Assembly (NCBI RefSeq): GCF_002751875.1
Contig: NZ_NMZM01000008.1
Span: forward strand, 62,001-126,000
Reading direction: 5' to 3'
Origin: Oceaniglobus indicus
GTDB taxonomy: Bacteria; Pseudomonadota; Alphaproteobacteria; Rhodobacterales; Rhodobacteraceae
DNA: 64,000 nucleotides
The position numbers and the translations under genes were made by a program. Below the pieces are notes generated by a model that saw nothing but the letters and a program-made list of their open reading frames with translations, was not told the DNA's origin and made no database searches. Shown in pieces: positions 17,902-27,201 of the stretch (positions are counted from its first letter, which is position 1; every line of letters begins with the position of its first letter).

Positions 17902-18288
17902 ATGACCCATCCCGCCCCCGCCGTTCTGGCGATCACCTTCTTCTATTACCGCGACCTGCCGCGCGCGATGGCGTTCTACGAAGACGTGCTGGGCCTGTCG
18001 CTTGCCATCGACCAGGGCTGGTGCAAGATCTATCGCATCGCCGACGGCGCCCATGTCGGCCTGGTGGATGAAACCAAGGGGATGAACAAATGGCATGCCG
18101 ACAAGCCGGTGCAACTTTGCATCCGGGTGCCCGATGTCGATGACTGGCGCGGGTTCGTCGCTGAAAAAGGCGTCGACAACCTGTCCGAGATGTTCGACTC
18201 CGACGCGCTCGGCATTCGCGCCTTCGTCTTCACCGACCCCGAAGGATACCAGATCGAAATGCAATCGGCGACGCGCCCCGGTGCCTGA
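17902..18288 (+). CDS. VOC superfamily (glyoxalase/bleomycin-resistance-like) protein
   Basis: 128 residues, one VOC domain made of two beta-alpha-beta-beta-beta units. The start AITFFYYRDLPRAMAFYEDV is the classic first unit, and FTDPEGYQIEMQ near the C-terminus is the family's closing motif with the metal-ligand Glu (E in QIEMQ). Members include lyases, dioxygenases and antibiotic-binding proteins; nothing here fixes the reaction. The ATG has ACAGGACA upstream. It stands alone, divergent from the MATE gene. A role in detoxification would suit that neighbour but is only a guess. Confidence 0.8.
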   Translation: MTHPAPAVLAITFFYYRDLPRAMAFYEDVLGLSLAIDQGWCKIYRIADGAHVGLVDETKGMNKWHADKPVQLCIRVPDVDDWRGFVAEKGVDNLSEMFDSDALGIRAFVFTDPEGYQIEMQSATRPGA

Positions 18289-18319
18289 AAATCGTCGCCC
18301 CCCGGATTCTTACTGACAC

Positions 18320-18339
18320 AAATACTCCCGCGCGGAGCG
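18320..18339 (-). repeat. Interspersed intergenic motif, copy 3 (degraded)
   Basis: AAATACTCCCGCGCGGAG at 18320-18337 is a changed version of the reverse-complement core AAATACTCCCGCCGGAGGC, preceded by a TTCTTACTGACAC stretch standing where other copies have TTCTTGCC. It lies between the VOC gene and the aldo/keto reductase. Confidence 0.5.
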
Positions 18340-18421
18340 CTCCCGCAGGTGCCGTCATGACCGACGGAATCTGTCTTGCAGAACCCCGGCCTCTTGCCAC
18401 GACCACCGAAAAGGAAATGTC

Positions 18422-19453
18422 ATGACCTTGCCCACCCGCACGTTTTCCCGCCTGTCCGACCGCGCGCTGAGCTTCACCGAACTCGGTTTCGGCACGGCGC
18501 CGCTGGGCAACCTCTATCGCGCGATCTCGGACGCCGACGCCGATGCGATCCTCGATCTGGCGTGGAAATCCGGGGTGCGCTATTACGACACCGCGCCGCT
18601 GTACGGGCTGGGCCTGTCCGAGACGCGGCTGAACCGTTTCCTGCGCACCAAGCCGCGGGATGAATACGTGCTGTCGACCAAGGTCGGGCGTCTGCTGAAA
18701 CCGGCCACGGGGGAACGCACCGGCGTCGACAAATGGTTCGACGTGCCGCACCGGGCCGAAGTCTATGATTACACCTATGACGGCGTCATGCGCTCGGTCG
18801 ACTTCTCGCTCGAACGGCTGGGCGTGTCGCGGATCGACATCCTGTTCGCCCACGATCTGGACCGTTTCAATCATGGCACGGGCGGCGTTCTGCAGGACAA
18901 GCTGGATGAACTAATGGCCGGCGGCTATCGCGCCCTGACCGAATTGCGCGACCAGAAGGTGCTTTCGGCCTTCGGCGCCGGGGTCAACGAATGGGAAAGC
19001 GCACAGTGGATGGCCGAACGGGGCGATTTCGACCTGTTCCTTCTGGCCGGCCGCTATACCCTGCTGGAGCAGGAGGCGTTGAACAGTTTCCTGCCGTTGT
19101 GCGAACAGCGCGGCATCGGCGTGGTCAGTGGCGGCGCCTACAACTCCGGCATCCTGGCCACGGGCGCGCGCCCCGGTGCCTTCTACAACTACGATCCCGC
19201 GCCGCAGGATGTTCTTGACCGCGTGGCGAAGATCGAAGCGGTCTGTGCCGATCACGGTGTCCGGCTGGTGGATGCGGCGTTCCAGTTCCCGCTGTGCCAT
19301 CCCGTGACCGTGTCGGTCATCCCCGGCGGGCAGGGCGTCAACGAGATGGAGAGCAACCTGCGTGCGGCGCAGGCGAAGATCCCGGCGGCGCTGTGGGCCG
19401 ATCTCAAGTCCCACGGTCTGCTGCGCGAGGACGCGCCGGTGCCGACGGCCTGA
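18422..19453 (+). CDS. Aldo/keto reductase, D-threo-aldose 1-dehydrogenase-like
   Basis: 343 residues, an AKR (beta/alpha)8 barrel. The catalytic tetrad is visible: D56 and Y61 in RYYDTAPLYGLG, K87 in LSTKVGRLL, H144 in ILFAHDLD. The long insert after K87 (RLLKPATGERTG...WFDVPHRAEVYDYTYDG) and the SLERLGVSRIDIL pattern are typical of the L-fucose / D-threo-aldose dehydrogenase subgroup that oxidises aldoses at C1 with NAD(P)+. The C-terminal SVIPGGQGVNEMESNL binds the cofactor phosphate. ATG 18422 has AAGGAAA before it. It stands alone ahead of the glycogen operon, so a sugar substrate is plausible but unproven. Confidence 0.82.
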   Translation: MTLPTRTFSRLSDRALSFTELGFGTAPLGNLYRAISDADADAILDLAWKSGVRYYDTAPLYGLGLSETRLNRFLRTKPRDEYVLSTKVGRLLKPATGERTGVDKWFDVPHRAEVYDYTYDGVMRSVDFSLERLGVSRIDILFAHDLDRFNHGTGGVLQDKLDELMAGGYRALTELRDQKVLSAFGAGVNEWESAQWMAERGDFDLFLLAGRYTLLEQEALNSFLPLCEQRGIGVVSGGAYNSGILATGARPGAFYNYDPAPQDVLDRVAKIEAVCADHGVRLVDAAFQFPLCHPVTVSVIPGGQGVNEMESNLRAAQAKIPAALWADLKSHGLLREDAPVPTA

Positions 19454-19613
19454 GTGCGCGGCGCCGGCGCCTGCCAAAGCGCGTGACGCAACTGGGTCCG
19501 CATGGGCACGGGTGGCGGTTTTCGGCCCGCGTTCGGGCGTCGGGTGGTTGCCGGCTGTGACATCAATGCCTAGTAACCGCGCAATTCCGGGCGGGGCACC
19601 TGCCGCCGCCCGT

Positions 19614-19651
19614 TCAAAGCGCTTGCAGTTTTCACCGTTTTTCCATCAGGT
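19614..19651 (+). promoter_or_regulatory. Putative LacI-type operator and promoter of the glycogen operon
   Basis: TCAAAGCGCTTGCA (19614-19627) matches the perfect palindrome TCAAAGCGCTTTGA found at the agl promoter in 12 of 14 positions. A weak promoter overlaps it: TTGCAG (19623-19628) and TCAGGT (19646-19651), 17 bases apart, 59 bases upstream of the glgP ATG. A repressor bound here would cover the -35 box. Nothing else stands out in the 256 bases before glgP. Confidence 0.42.
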
Positions 19652-19709
19652 GCGCGCAAGTTACCGCTAACAGCCACGCCTGCCGCGCGTGATGCAGAAA
19701 GGATCGTTC

Positions 19710-22091
19710 ATGGCCGCGAACGGATTTGCCAAGGATATCGCCCGTCACCTGACCTATTCGATGGGCAAGGATCCCGAACATGCACAGGTCACCGACTGGC
19801 GAATCGCTCTGTCGCTGACAATCCGTGACCGCATCGTCGATCCGTGGTTCGCGTCGACCCGCGCCACCTATGCCGGCCATCACAAGCGGGTGTATTACCT
19901 GTCGATGGAATTCCTGATCGGCCGTCTTCTGGAAGATGCGGCCGTGAACCTGGGCCTGATGGACACTGCGGCGGCGGCACTCGAAACCTATGGCATCGCG
20001 CTGTCGGATGTCCTGTCGGATGAACCGGACGCGGCCCTTGGCAACGGTGGCTTGGGGCGTCTGGCGGCCTGTTTCCTCGAATCGCTCTCGACGCTGGGTG
20101 TGCCCGCCTATGGGTATGGCATCCGCTATGAGCACGGGTTGTTCCAGCAGAGCTTCGTGAACGGACAACAGAAGGAAGCGCCCGAAGACTGGCTGCAGCA
20201 GGATCACGTCTGGGAGTTCGAACGCGCCGAATCGACCTATGAGATCGGCTTCGGCGGCTCTGTCGCCACGCAGGGCGCGCGCAGCGTCTGGACCCCGGAC
20301 GAGGCGGTGATCGCCCAGGCGCACGATACGCCGATCGTCGGCTGGCAGGGACGCTGGGCCAACACCCTGCGCCTGTGGGAGGCGAAGCCGACCAAGCTGT
20401 TCGACCTCGACCGCTTCAACGCCGGCGATTACTATGGCGCCGCCGAGCCCGAGGCCTGGGCGCGCACCATCTCACGCGTGCTGTATCCCGACGATACCAC
20501 CGACGAGGGCAAGCGTCTGCGCCTGAAGCAGGAGTTCTTCTTCACTGCCGCATCGCTGCGCGACATCCTGCGCCGGTTCGATTTCGAATTCGACGATCTG
20601 TCGCTGTTGCCGTCCAAGGTCGCGATCCAGCTGAACGATACGCATCCCGCCATCGCCGGTCCCGAATTGGTGCGGATCCTGCATGATGAGAAGGGCATGG
20701 ACTTCACCGACGCGATGAACATCGCCCAAGGCTGCCTGTCCTACACCAACCACACCCTGTTGCCCGAGGCGCTGGAACGCTGGAGCGAGGGGTTGATGGG
20801 CGATCTTCTGCCGCGTCACATGCAGATCATCGAACGTATCGATGATGTCCATCACAAGGCAAATCCGAACCGCACCGTCACCCTGCGCGAAGACGGTCAC
20901 GTCAAGATGGGCGAACTGGCCTTCGTCATGGCGCACAAGGTGAACGGCGTGTCGGCGCTGCACACCGGGTTGATGAAGGAAACCGTGTTCAAGGATCTGA
21001 ACGCGATGCATCCCAGCCGGATCGTCAACGAAACCAACGGTGTCACCCCGCGCCGCTGGGTTCTGGGCGCCAATCCGCGTCTGTCGGCGCTGATTTCCGA
21101 AACGATCGGCACGGATTGGGTCGATGATCTGGAGCAGTTGCAGAAGCTGGAAAGCCACGTCGACGATGCCGCCTTCATGGAGGCCTATGGCCAGGCCAAG
21201 CGCGACAACAAGGCCGAACTGTCGAACTGGTTTGCCGAAACCCACGGTGTCGCGCTGGACCCCGAGGCGATGTTCGACGTCCAGATCAAGCGTATCCACG
21301 AATACAAGCGCCAGCATCTGAACATCCTGGAAACCATCGCCCTGTGGCAGGAGATCCGCGACAATCCGAATGCCGACTGGACCCCGCGCGTGAAGATCTT
21401 CGCCGGCAAGGCCGCGCCGGGATACGTCTTTGCCAAGCAGATCATTCATCTGATCAACTCGGTCGCATCGGTGCTGAATGCCGATCCGGTGACCTCCAAG
21501 GTGCTGAAGGTCGCCTATCCCGAAAACTACAATGTCACGCTGGCCGAATGGCTGATCCCGGCGTCGGACCTGTCGGAACAGATCTCGACCGCGGGCAAGG
21601 AAGCGTCGGGCACCGGCAACATGAAATTCGCACTGAACGGCGCGCCGACCATGGGCACGCTGGACGGCGCCAACGTCGAGATCCGCGAACACGTCGGGGC
21701 CGACAACTTCTTCCTGTTCGGCATGACGGCGGCCGAGGTGGTCGCCCGCCGCGAGGTGCACGACCATGCCGCCCGCGCCATTGCCGCCGATCCGCGTCTG
21801 AAACGCGCGCTGGACGAAATCGCCGCCGGCACGTTCAGCCCGGACCAGCCCGACCGCTTTCACGCGATCACCGAAAACCTGTCAGGGGCGGATTACTTCC
21901 TCGTCTCGTCGGATTTCACTGACTACTGGCGCGCCCAGCGCGAGGCCGATGTGGCCTTTGCGGATCGTGCCCGATGGGGCCGCATGGCGTTGCTGAACAC
22001 GGCGCGGTCTGGATGGTTCTCGTCCGACCGCACCATCCGCGGCTACATGGCCGACATCTGGGACGCGCGCTCGGTCCGCACGGAGGGGTGA
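19710..22091 (+). CDS. glgP: Glycogen phosphorylase
   Basis: 793 residues from the ATG at 19710, the usual length for bacterial alpha-glucan phosphorylases. It releases glucose-1-phosphate from glycogen ends using phosphate and pyridoxal phosphate. The PLP lysine is K639 in SGTGNMKFALNG, followed by TLDGANVEI. Other family marks are YLSMEFLIGR, DAALGNGGLGRLAACF, KVAIQLNDTHPAI and RIHEYKRQHLN. The start at 19710 is preferred because AAAGGA lies six bases upstream; GTG 19689 and ATG 19692 upstream lack such a site. It is the first gene of the operon glgP-glgB-glgC-glgA-glgX-malQ-pgm. Confidence 0.96.
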   Translation: MAANGFAKDIARHLTYSMGKDPEHAQVTDWRIALSLTIRDRIVDPWFASTRATYAGHHKRVYYLSMEFLIGRLLEDAAVNLGLMDTAAAALETYGIALSDVLSDEPDAALGNGGLGRLAACFLESLSTLGVPAYGYGIRYEHGLFQQSFVNGQQKEAPEDWLQQDHVWEFERAESTYEIGFGGSVATQGARSVWTPDEAVIAQAHDTPIVGWQGRWANTLRLWEAKPTKLFDLDRFNAGDYYGAAEPEAWARTISRVLYPDDTTDEGKRLRLKQEFFFTAASLRDILRRFDFEFDDLSLLPSKVAIQLNDTHPAIAGPELVRILHDEKGMDFTDAMNIAQGCLSYTNHTLLPEALERWSEGLMGDLLPRHMQIIERIDDVHHKANPNRTVTLREDGHVKMGELAFVMAHKVNGVSALHTGLMKETVFKDLNAMHPSRIVNETNGVTPRRWVLGANPRLSALISETIGTDWVDDLEQLQKLESHVDDAAFMEAYGQAKRDNKAELSNWFAETHGVALDPEAMFDVQIKRIHEYKRQHLNILETIALWQEIRDNPNADWTPRVKIFAGKAAPGYVFAKQIIHLINSVASVLNADPVTSKVLKVAYPENYNVTLAEWLIPASDLSEQISTAGKEASGTGNMKFALNGAPTMGTLDGANVEIREHVGADNFFLFGMTAAEVVARREVHDHAARAIAADPRLKRALDEIAAGTFSPDQPDRFHAITENLSGADYFLVSSDFTDYWRAQREADVAFADRARWGRMALLNTARSGWFSSDRTIRGYMADIWDARSVRTEG

Positions 22092-22161
22092 GGGGGCGCA
22101 ACCGGAACAAGCGGCACGCAAACAGGTTGTGTATGAACAGAAATGACCTAGGCTGAGCATC

Positions 22162-24426
22162 ATGAAAACACCGAAACCCGCCGCTGGACGCCCCGCCAAG
22201 ACACCTGCCAAGGCCGCTTCCCCCGCCAAGGGGGGCATCACCCCGCCGTCGGTGTCTGCCGAAACGGCGCGGGCGTTGCATGACGGGCGCCACGGTGATC
22301 CGTTCGCGGTGCTCGGCCCGCACATGGTGGGCCGGTCGCGTGTGGTGACGGCGGTGGATCACGGGGCTGATACCCTGACCGCGGTTGTGAACGGCCGGAA
22401 ATATCCGCTGGCCCGTGTCCACGACGAATTGGCGGTCTTTTCCGGCAAGGTGGCGGGCAAGATGCCCTATGTGTTGCGCGGCACCGATGCCGAGGGGCGC
22501 ACCTGGGAGATGCAGGACGCCTATCGCTTCGGCCCGGTGATCGGCGAGATGGACGAATACCTTCTGGGTGAGGGCACACACCAGCGGATCTGGCAGGTGC
22601 TTGGGGCCCATGTCATGACCCACGAAGGCGTCGACGGCACCCATTTCGCCGTCTGGGCCCCGAACGCCCAGCGGGTTTCGGTGGTCGGCGGTTTCAACAA
22701 CTGGGACGGCCGCCGCCACCTGATGCGCAAGCGCGGCGGCACCGGCGTCTGGGAGATCTTCGTGCCCGGCGTGGCGGACAAGGAAGCCTATAAGTACGAG
22801 ATCATCGGCCCGAACGGCGATCTGCAACCGCTGAAGGCAGATCCGGTCGGCTTCGGCTCGCAACATCCGCCCGAGAATGCGTCGCTGGTGCGCGACATCC
22901 GCGGCTTTGGCTGGCAGGATGACCAGTGGATGGCGAACCGGCAGGGTAACAACGCCCGCACGGCGCCGATTTCGGTCTACGAGGTGCACCTGGGATCGTG
23001 GCGCCGCATTGCGGATGAAGGCAACCGCCCGCTGTCCTATGTCGAGGCGGCCGAACAACTGGTCGATTACGTCGCCGACATGGGCTTCACCCATATCGAG
23101 TTGATGCCGATCTCGGAGTTTCCCTTTGACGGATCCTGGGGGTATCAGCCCGTCGGACTGTTCGCGCCCACCGTGCGCCACGGCCCGCCACACGAGTTCC
23201 GCAACCTGGTGGAAGCGGCGCACAACAAGGGGATGGGCGTCATCCTGGACTGGGTGCCGGGGCACTTCCCGTCCGACCCCCATGGTCTGGGCCTGTTCGA
23301 CGGCACGCACCTTTATGAACACGCCGACCCGCGCGAGGGGTTTCATCAGGACTGGAACACCCTGATCTACAACTACGGGCGCACCGAGGTGAAGAATTAC
23401 CTCGTCTCCAACGCCCTGTATTGGCTGGAAGAATACCACGTCGACGGCCTGCGCGTCGATGCGGTGGCGTCGATGCTCTATCGCGACTATTCCCGCAAGG
23501 ATGGCGAATGGGTGCCCAACAAGGACGGCGGGCGCGAGAACTACGAGGCGATCGCGATGCTGCGCGACGCCAATACCATCGTTTACGGCGAGCACCCCGG
23601 CATCATGACCGTGGCCGAGGAAAGCACGTCCTTCCCCGGTGTCTCGGCGCCGGTGGACGCGGGCGGCCTGGGGTTCGGATACAAGTGGAACATGGGGTGG
23701 ATGAACGACACCCTGCGGTACATGGGCGAAGACCCGATCAACCGGAAATACCATCACAACCAGATGACCTTCGGCATCCATTATGCGTTTTCCGAAAACT
23801 TCATCCTGCCGATCAGCCACGACGAAGTGGTGCACGGCAAGGGGTCGATGCTGGACCGGATGCCGGGCGACCGGTGGCAGAAGTTTGCCAACCTGCGCGC
23901 CTACTACGGGTTCATGTGGGGGCATCCGGGCAAGAAGCTGCTGTTCATGGGGCAGGAGTTCGCCCAGCCCGGCGAATGGAACCACGACAGCCAACTGACC
24001 TGGGGCGTGCTGGAGGATCCGGCGCACCGCGGCATCCAAAGCCTGGTGCGCGATCTGAACACGCTCTATCGCAGCTATCCCGCGCTGCACGTCAAGGATT
24101 GCGAAGAAGGCGGGTTCCAGTGGATCGACCATCAGGATGCGGCCCAGTCGGTGCTGTCATGGATCCGCCGGGGCGGCGACCATGACGCCGAGATCGCGGT
24201 GATCTGCAACTTCACCCCGGTCGAGAGGTCGGGATACCGGATCGGCCTGCCGTCGGCGGGGCGCTGGCGCGAGGTGTTGAACAGTGACGCCGAGATCTAT
24301 GGCGGTGCCGGCAAGGGCAACATGGGCGCGATTCATGCCGACGATCAGCCCTGGCAGGGTCAGCCGGCCTCGGCAGAGATGCTGCTTCCGGCGCTTTCGG
24401 CGTTGATTTTCGTGAAGGACGACTGA
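22162..24426 (+). CDS. glgB: 1,4-alpha-glucan branching enzyme
   Basis: 754 residues. After a Lys/Ala/Pro-rich N-terminal tail come the N1 domain (DPFAVLGPH), a CBM48 domain ([23 protein letters not shown], shown here in part) and the GH13 barrel. The catalytic triad is D433 in [12 protein letters not shown]486 in VAEESTSFP and D554 in [13 protein letters not shown]. It cuts alpha-1,4 chains and re-attaches them as alpha-1,6 branches. The C-terminal beta domain is complete. The ATG has only a weak ribosome site; the tail [13 protein letters not shown] is not conserved, so the start is less certain than the gene. Confidence 0.95.
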   Translation: MKTPKPAAGRPAKTPAKAASPAKGGITPPSVSAETARALHDGRHGDPFAVLGPHMVGRSRVVTAVDHGADTLTAVVNGRKYPLARVHDELAVFSGKVAGKMPYVLRGTDAEGRTWEMQDAYRFGPVIGEMDEYLLGEGTHQRIWQVLGAHVMTHEGVDGTHFAVWAPNAQRVSVVGGFNNWDGRRHLMRKRGGTGVWEIFVPGVADKEAYKYEIIGPNGDLQPLKADPVGFGSQHPPENASLVRDIRGFGWQDDQWMANRQGNNARTAPISVYEVHLGSWRRIADEGNRPLSYVEAAEQLVDYVADMGFTHIELMPISEFPFDGSWGYQPVGLFAPTVRHGPPHEFRNLVEAAHNKGMGVILDWVPGHFPSDPHGLGLFDGTHLYEHADPREGFHQDWNTLIYNYGRTEVKNYLVSNALYWLEEYHVDGLRVDAVASMLYRDYSRKDGEWVPNKDGGRENYEAIAMLRDANTIVYGEHPGIMTVAEESTSFPGVSAPVDAGGLGFGYKWNMGWMNDTLRYMGEDPINRKYHHNQMTFGIHYAFSENFILPISHDEVVHGKGSMLDRMPGDRWQKFANLRAYYGFMWGHPGKKLLFMGQEFAQPGEWNHDSQLTWGVLEDPAHRGIQSLVRDLNTLYRSYPALHVKDCEEGGFQWIDHQDAAQSVLSWIRRGGDHDAEIAVICNFTPVERSGYRIGLPSAGRWREVLNSDAEIYGGAGKGNMGAIHADDQPWQGQPASAEMLLPALSALIFVKDD

Positions 24427-24496
24427 CGGTGCAGCGGGCCGAGACGGGTGGCAAAACACCCGCACGCCCGATCAACATGACCTTGGGAGGGACGAG

Positions 24497-25765
24497 ATGC
24501 CGACACCGAACGCGAGATTATCCAGCCGCAGCATGGCGTTTGTTTTGGCCGGGGGACGGGGCAGCCGCCTGAAGGAACTGACGGACAACCGCGCCAAGCC
24601 CGCCGTCTATTTCGGCGGCAAGACGCGGATCGTCGATTTCGCCCTGTCCAACGCCCTGAACTCGGGCATCCGCAAGATGGCCATCGCGACCCAGTACAAG
24701 GCCCACTCCCTGATCCGCCATTGCCAGCGCGGCTGGTCATTCTTTCGGGCCGAACGGAACGAATTCCTCGATATCCTGCCCGCATCGCAACGGGTGTCGG
24801 AAAGCAAGTGGTATCTGGGCACCGCCGATGCCGTGACCCAGAACATCGACATCGTCGACAGCTATGGCATCGAATACGTGCTGATCCTCGCCGGTGATCA
24901 CATCTACAAGATGGATTACGAGGTGATGCTGCAACAGCATGTCGATACCGACGCCGACGTGACCATCGGCTGCCTGACCGTGCCGCGCGCCGAGGCCAGC
25001 GCCTTCGGGGTCATGGACATCGACGCGAATGACCGGATCACGCATTTCCTGGAAAAGCCTGCCGATCCGCCGGGCACGCCCGACGATCCCGACGTGACGC
25101 TGGCCTCGATGGGGATCTATGTCTTCAAGTGGTCGTTCCTGCGCGATCTGCTGATGCGCGACGCCGAGAACAAGGAATCGTCCCACGATTTCGGCGCCGA
25201 CATCATCCCCGGCATCGTGCAGAACGGCAAGGCGATGGCCCACCGGTTCGAGGAAAGCTGTGTGCGCCACGCGCCCGACGCGCCCGCCTACTGGCGTGAC
25301 GTGGGCACCATCGATGCGTTCTGGAAGGCCAACATCGATCTGACCGGCCTAACACCCGAGCTCGATTTGTGGCACAAGGACTGGCCGATCTGGACCTATT
25401 CGGAATCCGTGCCGCCGGCCAAGTTTGTCCACAACGAAGCCGACCGGCGGGGTCTTGCGGTTTCATCGCTTGTGGCGGGCGGCTGCATCATCTCGGGCAC
25501 CGAGATCCGCGATTCCCTGTTGTTCACCCAGGTCCACACCAACAGTTATGCGACGTTGGATCAGGCGGTCGTGCTGCCCTATGTCAACATCGGGCGCAAC
25601 GCGCGGCTGAAGAAGGTCGTGATCGATCGGGGCGTGCAGATTCCGGAAGGCTTGCGCGTGGGATATGACGCCCAGGAGGATGCCGAGAGCGGGTTCCGCG
25701 TGTCGGCCGGCGGCGTCACCCTGATCACCCAGTCGATGCTGGACGCGAGGGCAGCCCGTTCATGA
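24497..25765 (+). CDS. glgC: Glucose-1-phosphate adenylyltransferase
   Basis: 422 residues, the normal length. It makes ADP-glucose from ATP and glucose-1-phosphate, the committed and usually allosterically controlled step of glycogen synthesis. The ATP-binding signature [20 protein letters not shown] is at the N-terminus, with GTADAVTQN and [11 protein letters not shown] following. RFEESCVR and [15 protein letters not shown] bind substrate. The C-terminal half is a left-handed beta-helix of hexapeptide repeats. GGGAGGGACG precedes the ATG. The glgC stop overlaps the glgA ATG (ATGA), so the two are translationally coupled. Confidence 0.96.
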   Translation: MPTPNARLSSRSMAFVLAGGRGSRLKELTDNRAKPAVYFGGKTRIVDFALSNALNSGIRKMAIATQYKAHSLIRHCQRGWSFFRAERNEFLDILPASQRVSESKWYLGTADAVTQNIDIVDSYGIEYVLILAGDHIYKMDYEVMLQQHVDTDADVTIGCLTVPRAEASAFGVMDIDANDRITHFLEKPADPPGTPDDPDVTLASMGIYVFKWSFLRDLLMRDAENKESSHDFGADIIPGIVQNGKAMAHRFEESCVRHAPDAPAYWRDVGTIDAFWKANIDLTGLTPELDLWHKDWPIWTYSESVPPAKFVHNEADRRGLAVSSLVAGGCIISGTEIRDSLLFTQVHTNSYATLDQAVVLPYVNIGRNARLKKVVIDRGVQIPEGLRVGYDAQEDAESGFRVSAGGVTLITQSMLDARAARS

Positions 25766-27201
25766 TCCGCGTGCTGTCGGTCGCATCCGAATGTGCACCG
25801 CTGGTCAAGACCGGCGGCCTGGCCGACGTGGTCGGCGCCTTGCCCCATGCGCTTGAGGGGCAGGGGATCGAGATGCGCACGATGCTGCCCGGCTATCCGG
25901 CGGTCATGGCACGCATCGAAAAGGTCGCCGACATCCTGCACGAGGACGATCTGTTCGGGGGGCGGGTCGCTGTCATCCATGCCCGCGCCGGTGGTCTGGA
26001 TCTGCTGGTGGTGCAGGCCGATCACCTGTTCGCCCGCGACGGCTCGATCTACCTGAATGCCGCCGGCGATGACTGGAGCGACAATGCCGAACGCTTTGCC
26101 GCGTTGTCGTGGATGGCCGCGCGGGTCGCCTGTGAAGGGGTGGGCGGCTGGCAGCCCGATATCCTGCATTGCCACGATTGGCAGGCGGGGCTCGTGCCTG
26201 TCTATCTGCGCCGGATGGACGGGCGGGCAAAGACGATCCTGACGATCCACAACATCGCGTTCCAGGGGCTGGCCCCTGCTGCAAAACTTGATCGGCTGCG
26301 GATCCCGGCCGAGGTGTTCACGCCGGAACGGGTGGAATACTGGGGCCGCATTTCACCGCTGAAAGCGGGGCTGACGATGTGCGACCGGCTGACCACGGTC
26401 AGCCCAACCTATGCGCTGGAGCTGATGACGCCCGAGTTCGGCATGGGACTGGACGGCGTGATGCGCGACCGTGCGGGCGTGCTGAGCGGTATCCTGAACG
26501 GCATCGACCTTGACGTCTGGAACCCGGCCGCGGATCCGCCCTTCCATCCCGCGATCACGCCGTATTCGGACCCGGCCGGCAAGGCCGCCAACAAGGCCGC
26601 GTTGCGCAGGGCCTGCGGCCTGCCGGAAACCGACGGGCCCCTGGCCTGTGTGGTGTCACGGCTGAGCGAACAGAAGGGGTTGGATCTGTTGATCGAGGCG
26701 CTGCCCGGCTATCTTGCGCAGGGCGGACAGCTGGCCCTGCTGGGCAGCGGCGATCGGGCGCTGCAACAGCAATTTCACGACCTGGCACAGCGCGAAGACG
26801 GCGTGTCCGTCACCATCGGTTATGACGAGGAGCTGTCGCACCGCTTCATGGCGGGCGCCGATGCGATCCTTGTGCCATCGCGGTTCGAACCCTGCGGGCT
26901 GACGCAGCTTTACGGTCTGCGCTATGGGACGATCCCGGTCGTGGCGCTGACCGGCGGGCTGGCCGACACCGTGATCACCGCCAATGATGCGGCGCTGAAG
27001 GCCGGGGTGGCCACGGGGCTGCAATTCGCCCCGGCGACGGCGGCGGCCCTGTCGGGCGCGCTGTCACGCCTGCTGATGCTGTATGGCAAGCCCGAGATCT
27101 GGCAGGCGCTGCAACGCAATGCCATGGCCCATCCGGTCGGCTGGCAAACCTCGGCGGCCGAATATGCCGCCCTCTACCGCGAGATGTTGACCGACGCATG
27201 A
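25762..27201 (+). CDS. glgA: Glycogen synthase
   Basis: 479 residues, a GT5 glycosyltransferase that adds glucose from ADP-glucose to the growing alpha-1,4 chain. The ADP-glucose-binding [10 protein letters not shown] begins at K16, and the catalytic His/Asp region follows in HCHDWQAGL. The C-terminal domain has [12 protein letters not shown] and [18 protein letters not shown] with the conserved acidic residue. It overlaps glgC at its start and glgX at its end by ATGA, a tight operon arrangement. Confidence 0.96.
   Translation: MIRVLSVASECAPLVKTGGLADVVGALPHALEGQGIEMRTMLPGYPAVMARIEKVADILHEDDLFGGRVAVIHARAGGLDLLVVQADHLFARDGSIYLNAAGDDWSDNAERFAALSWMAARVACEGVGGWQPDILHCHDWQAGLVPVYLRRMDGRAKTILTIHNIAFQGLAPAAKLDRLRIPAEVFTPERVEYWGRISPLKAGLTMCDRLTTVSPTYALELMTPEFGMGLDGVMRDRAGVLSGILNGIDLDVWNPAADPPFHPAITPYSDPAGKAANKAALRRACGLPETDGPLACVVSRLSEQKGLDLLIEALPGYLAQGGQLALLGSGDRALQQQFHDLAQREDGVSVTIGYDEELSHRFMAGADAILVPSRFEPCGLTQLYGLRYGTIPVVALTGGLADTVITANDAALKAGVATGLQFAPATAAALSGALSRLLMLYGKPEIWQALQRNAMAHPVGWQTSAAEYAALYREMLTDA

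Noticed and set aside
19460-19471. GGCGCCGGCGCC palindrome after the aldo/keto reductase
   Set aside because: Short and made only of G and C; expected by chance in GC-rich DNA and no U-run follows.
21916-24132. A 738-codon open frame opposite glgB
   Set aside because: Antisense to glgB with all its catalytic residues in place; spurious.
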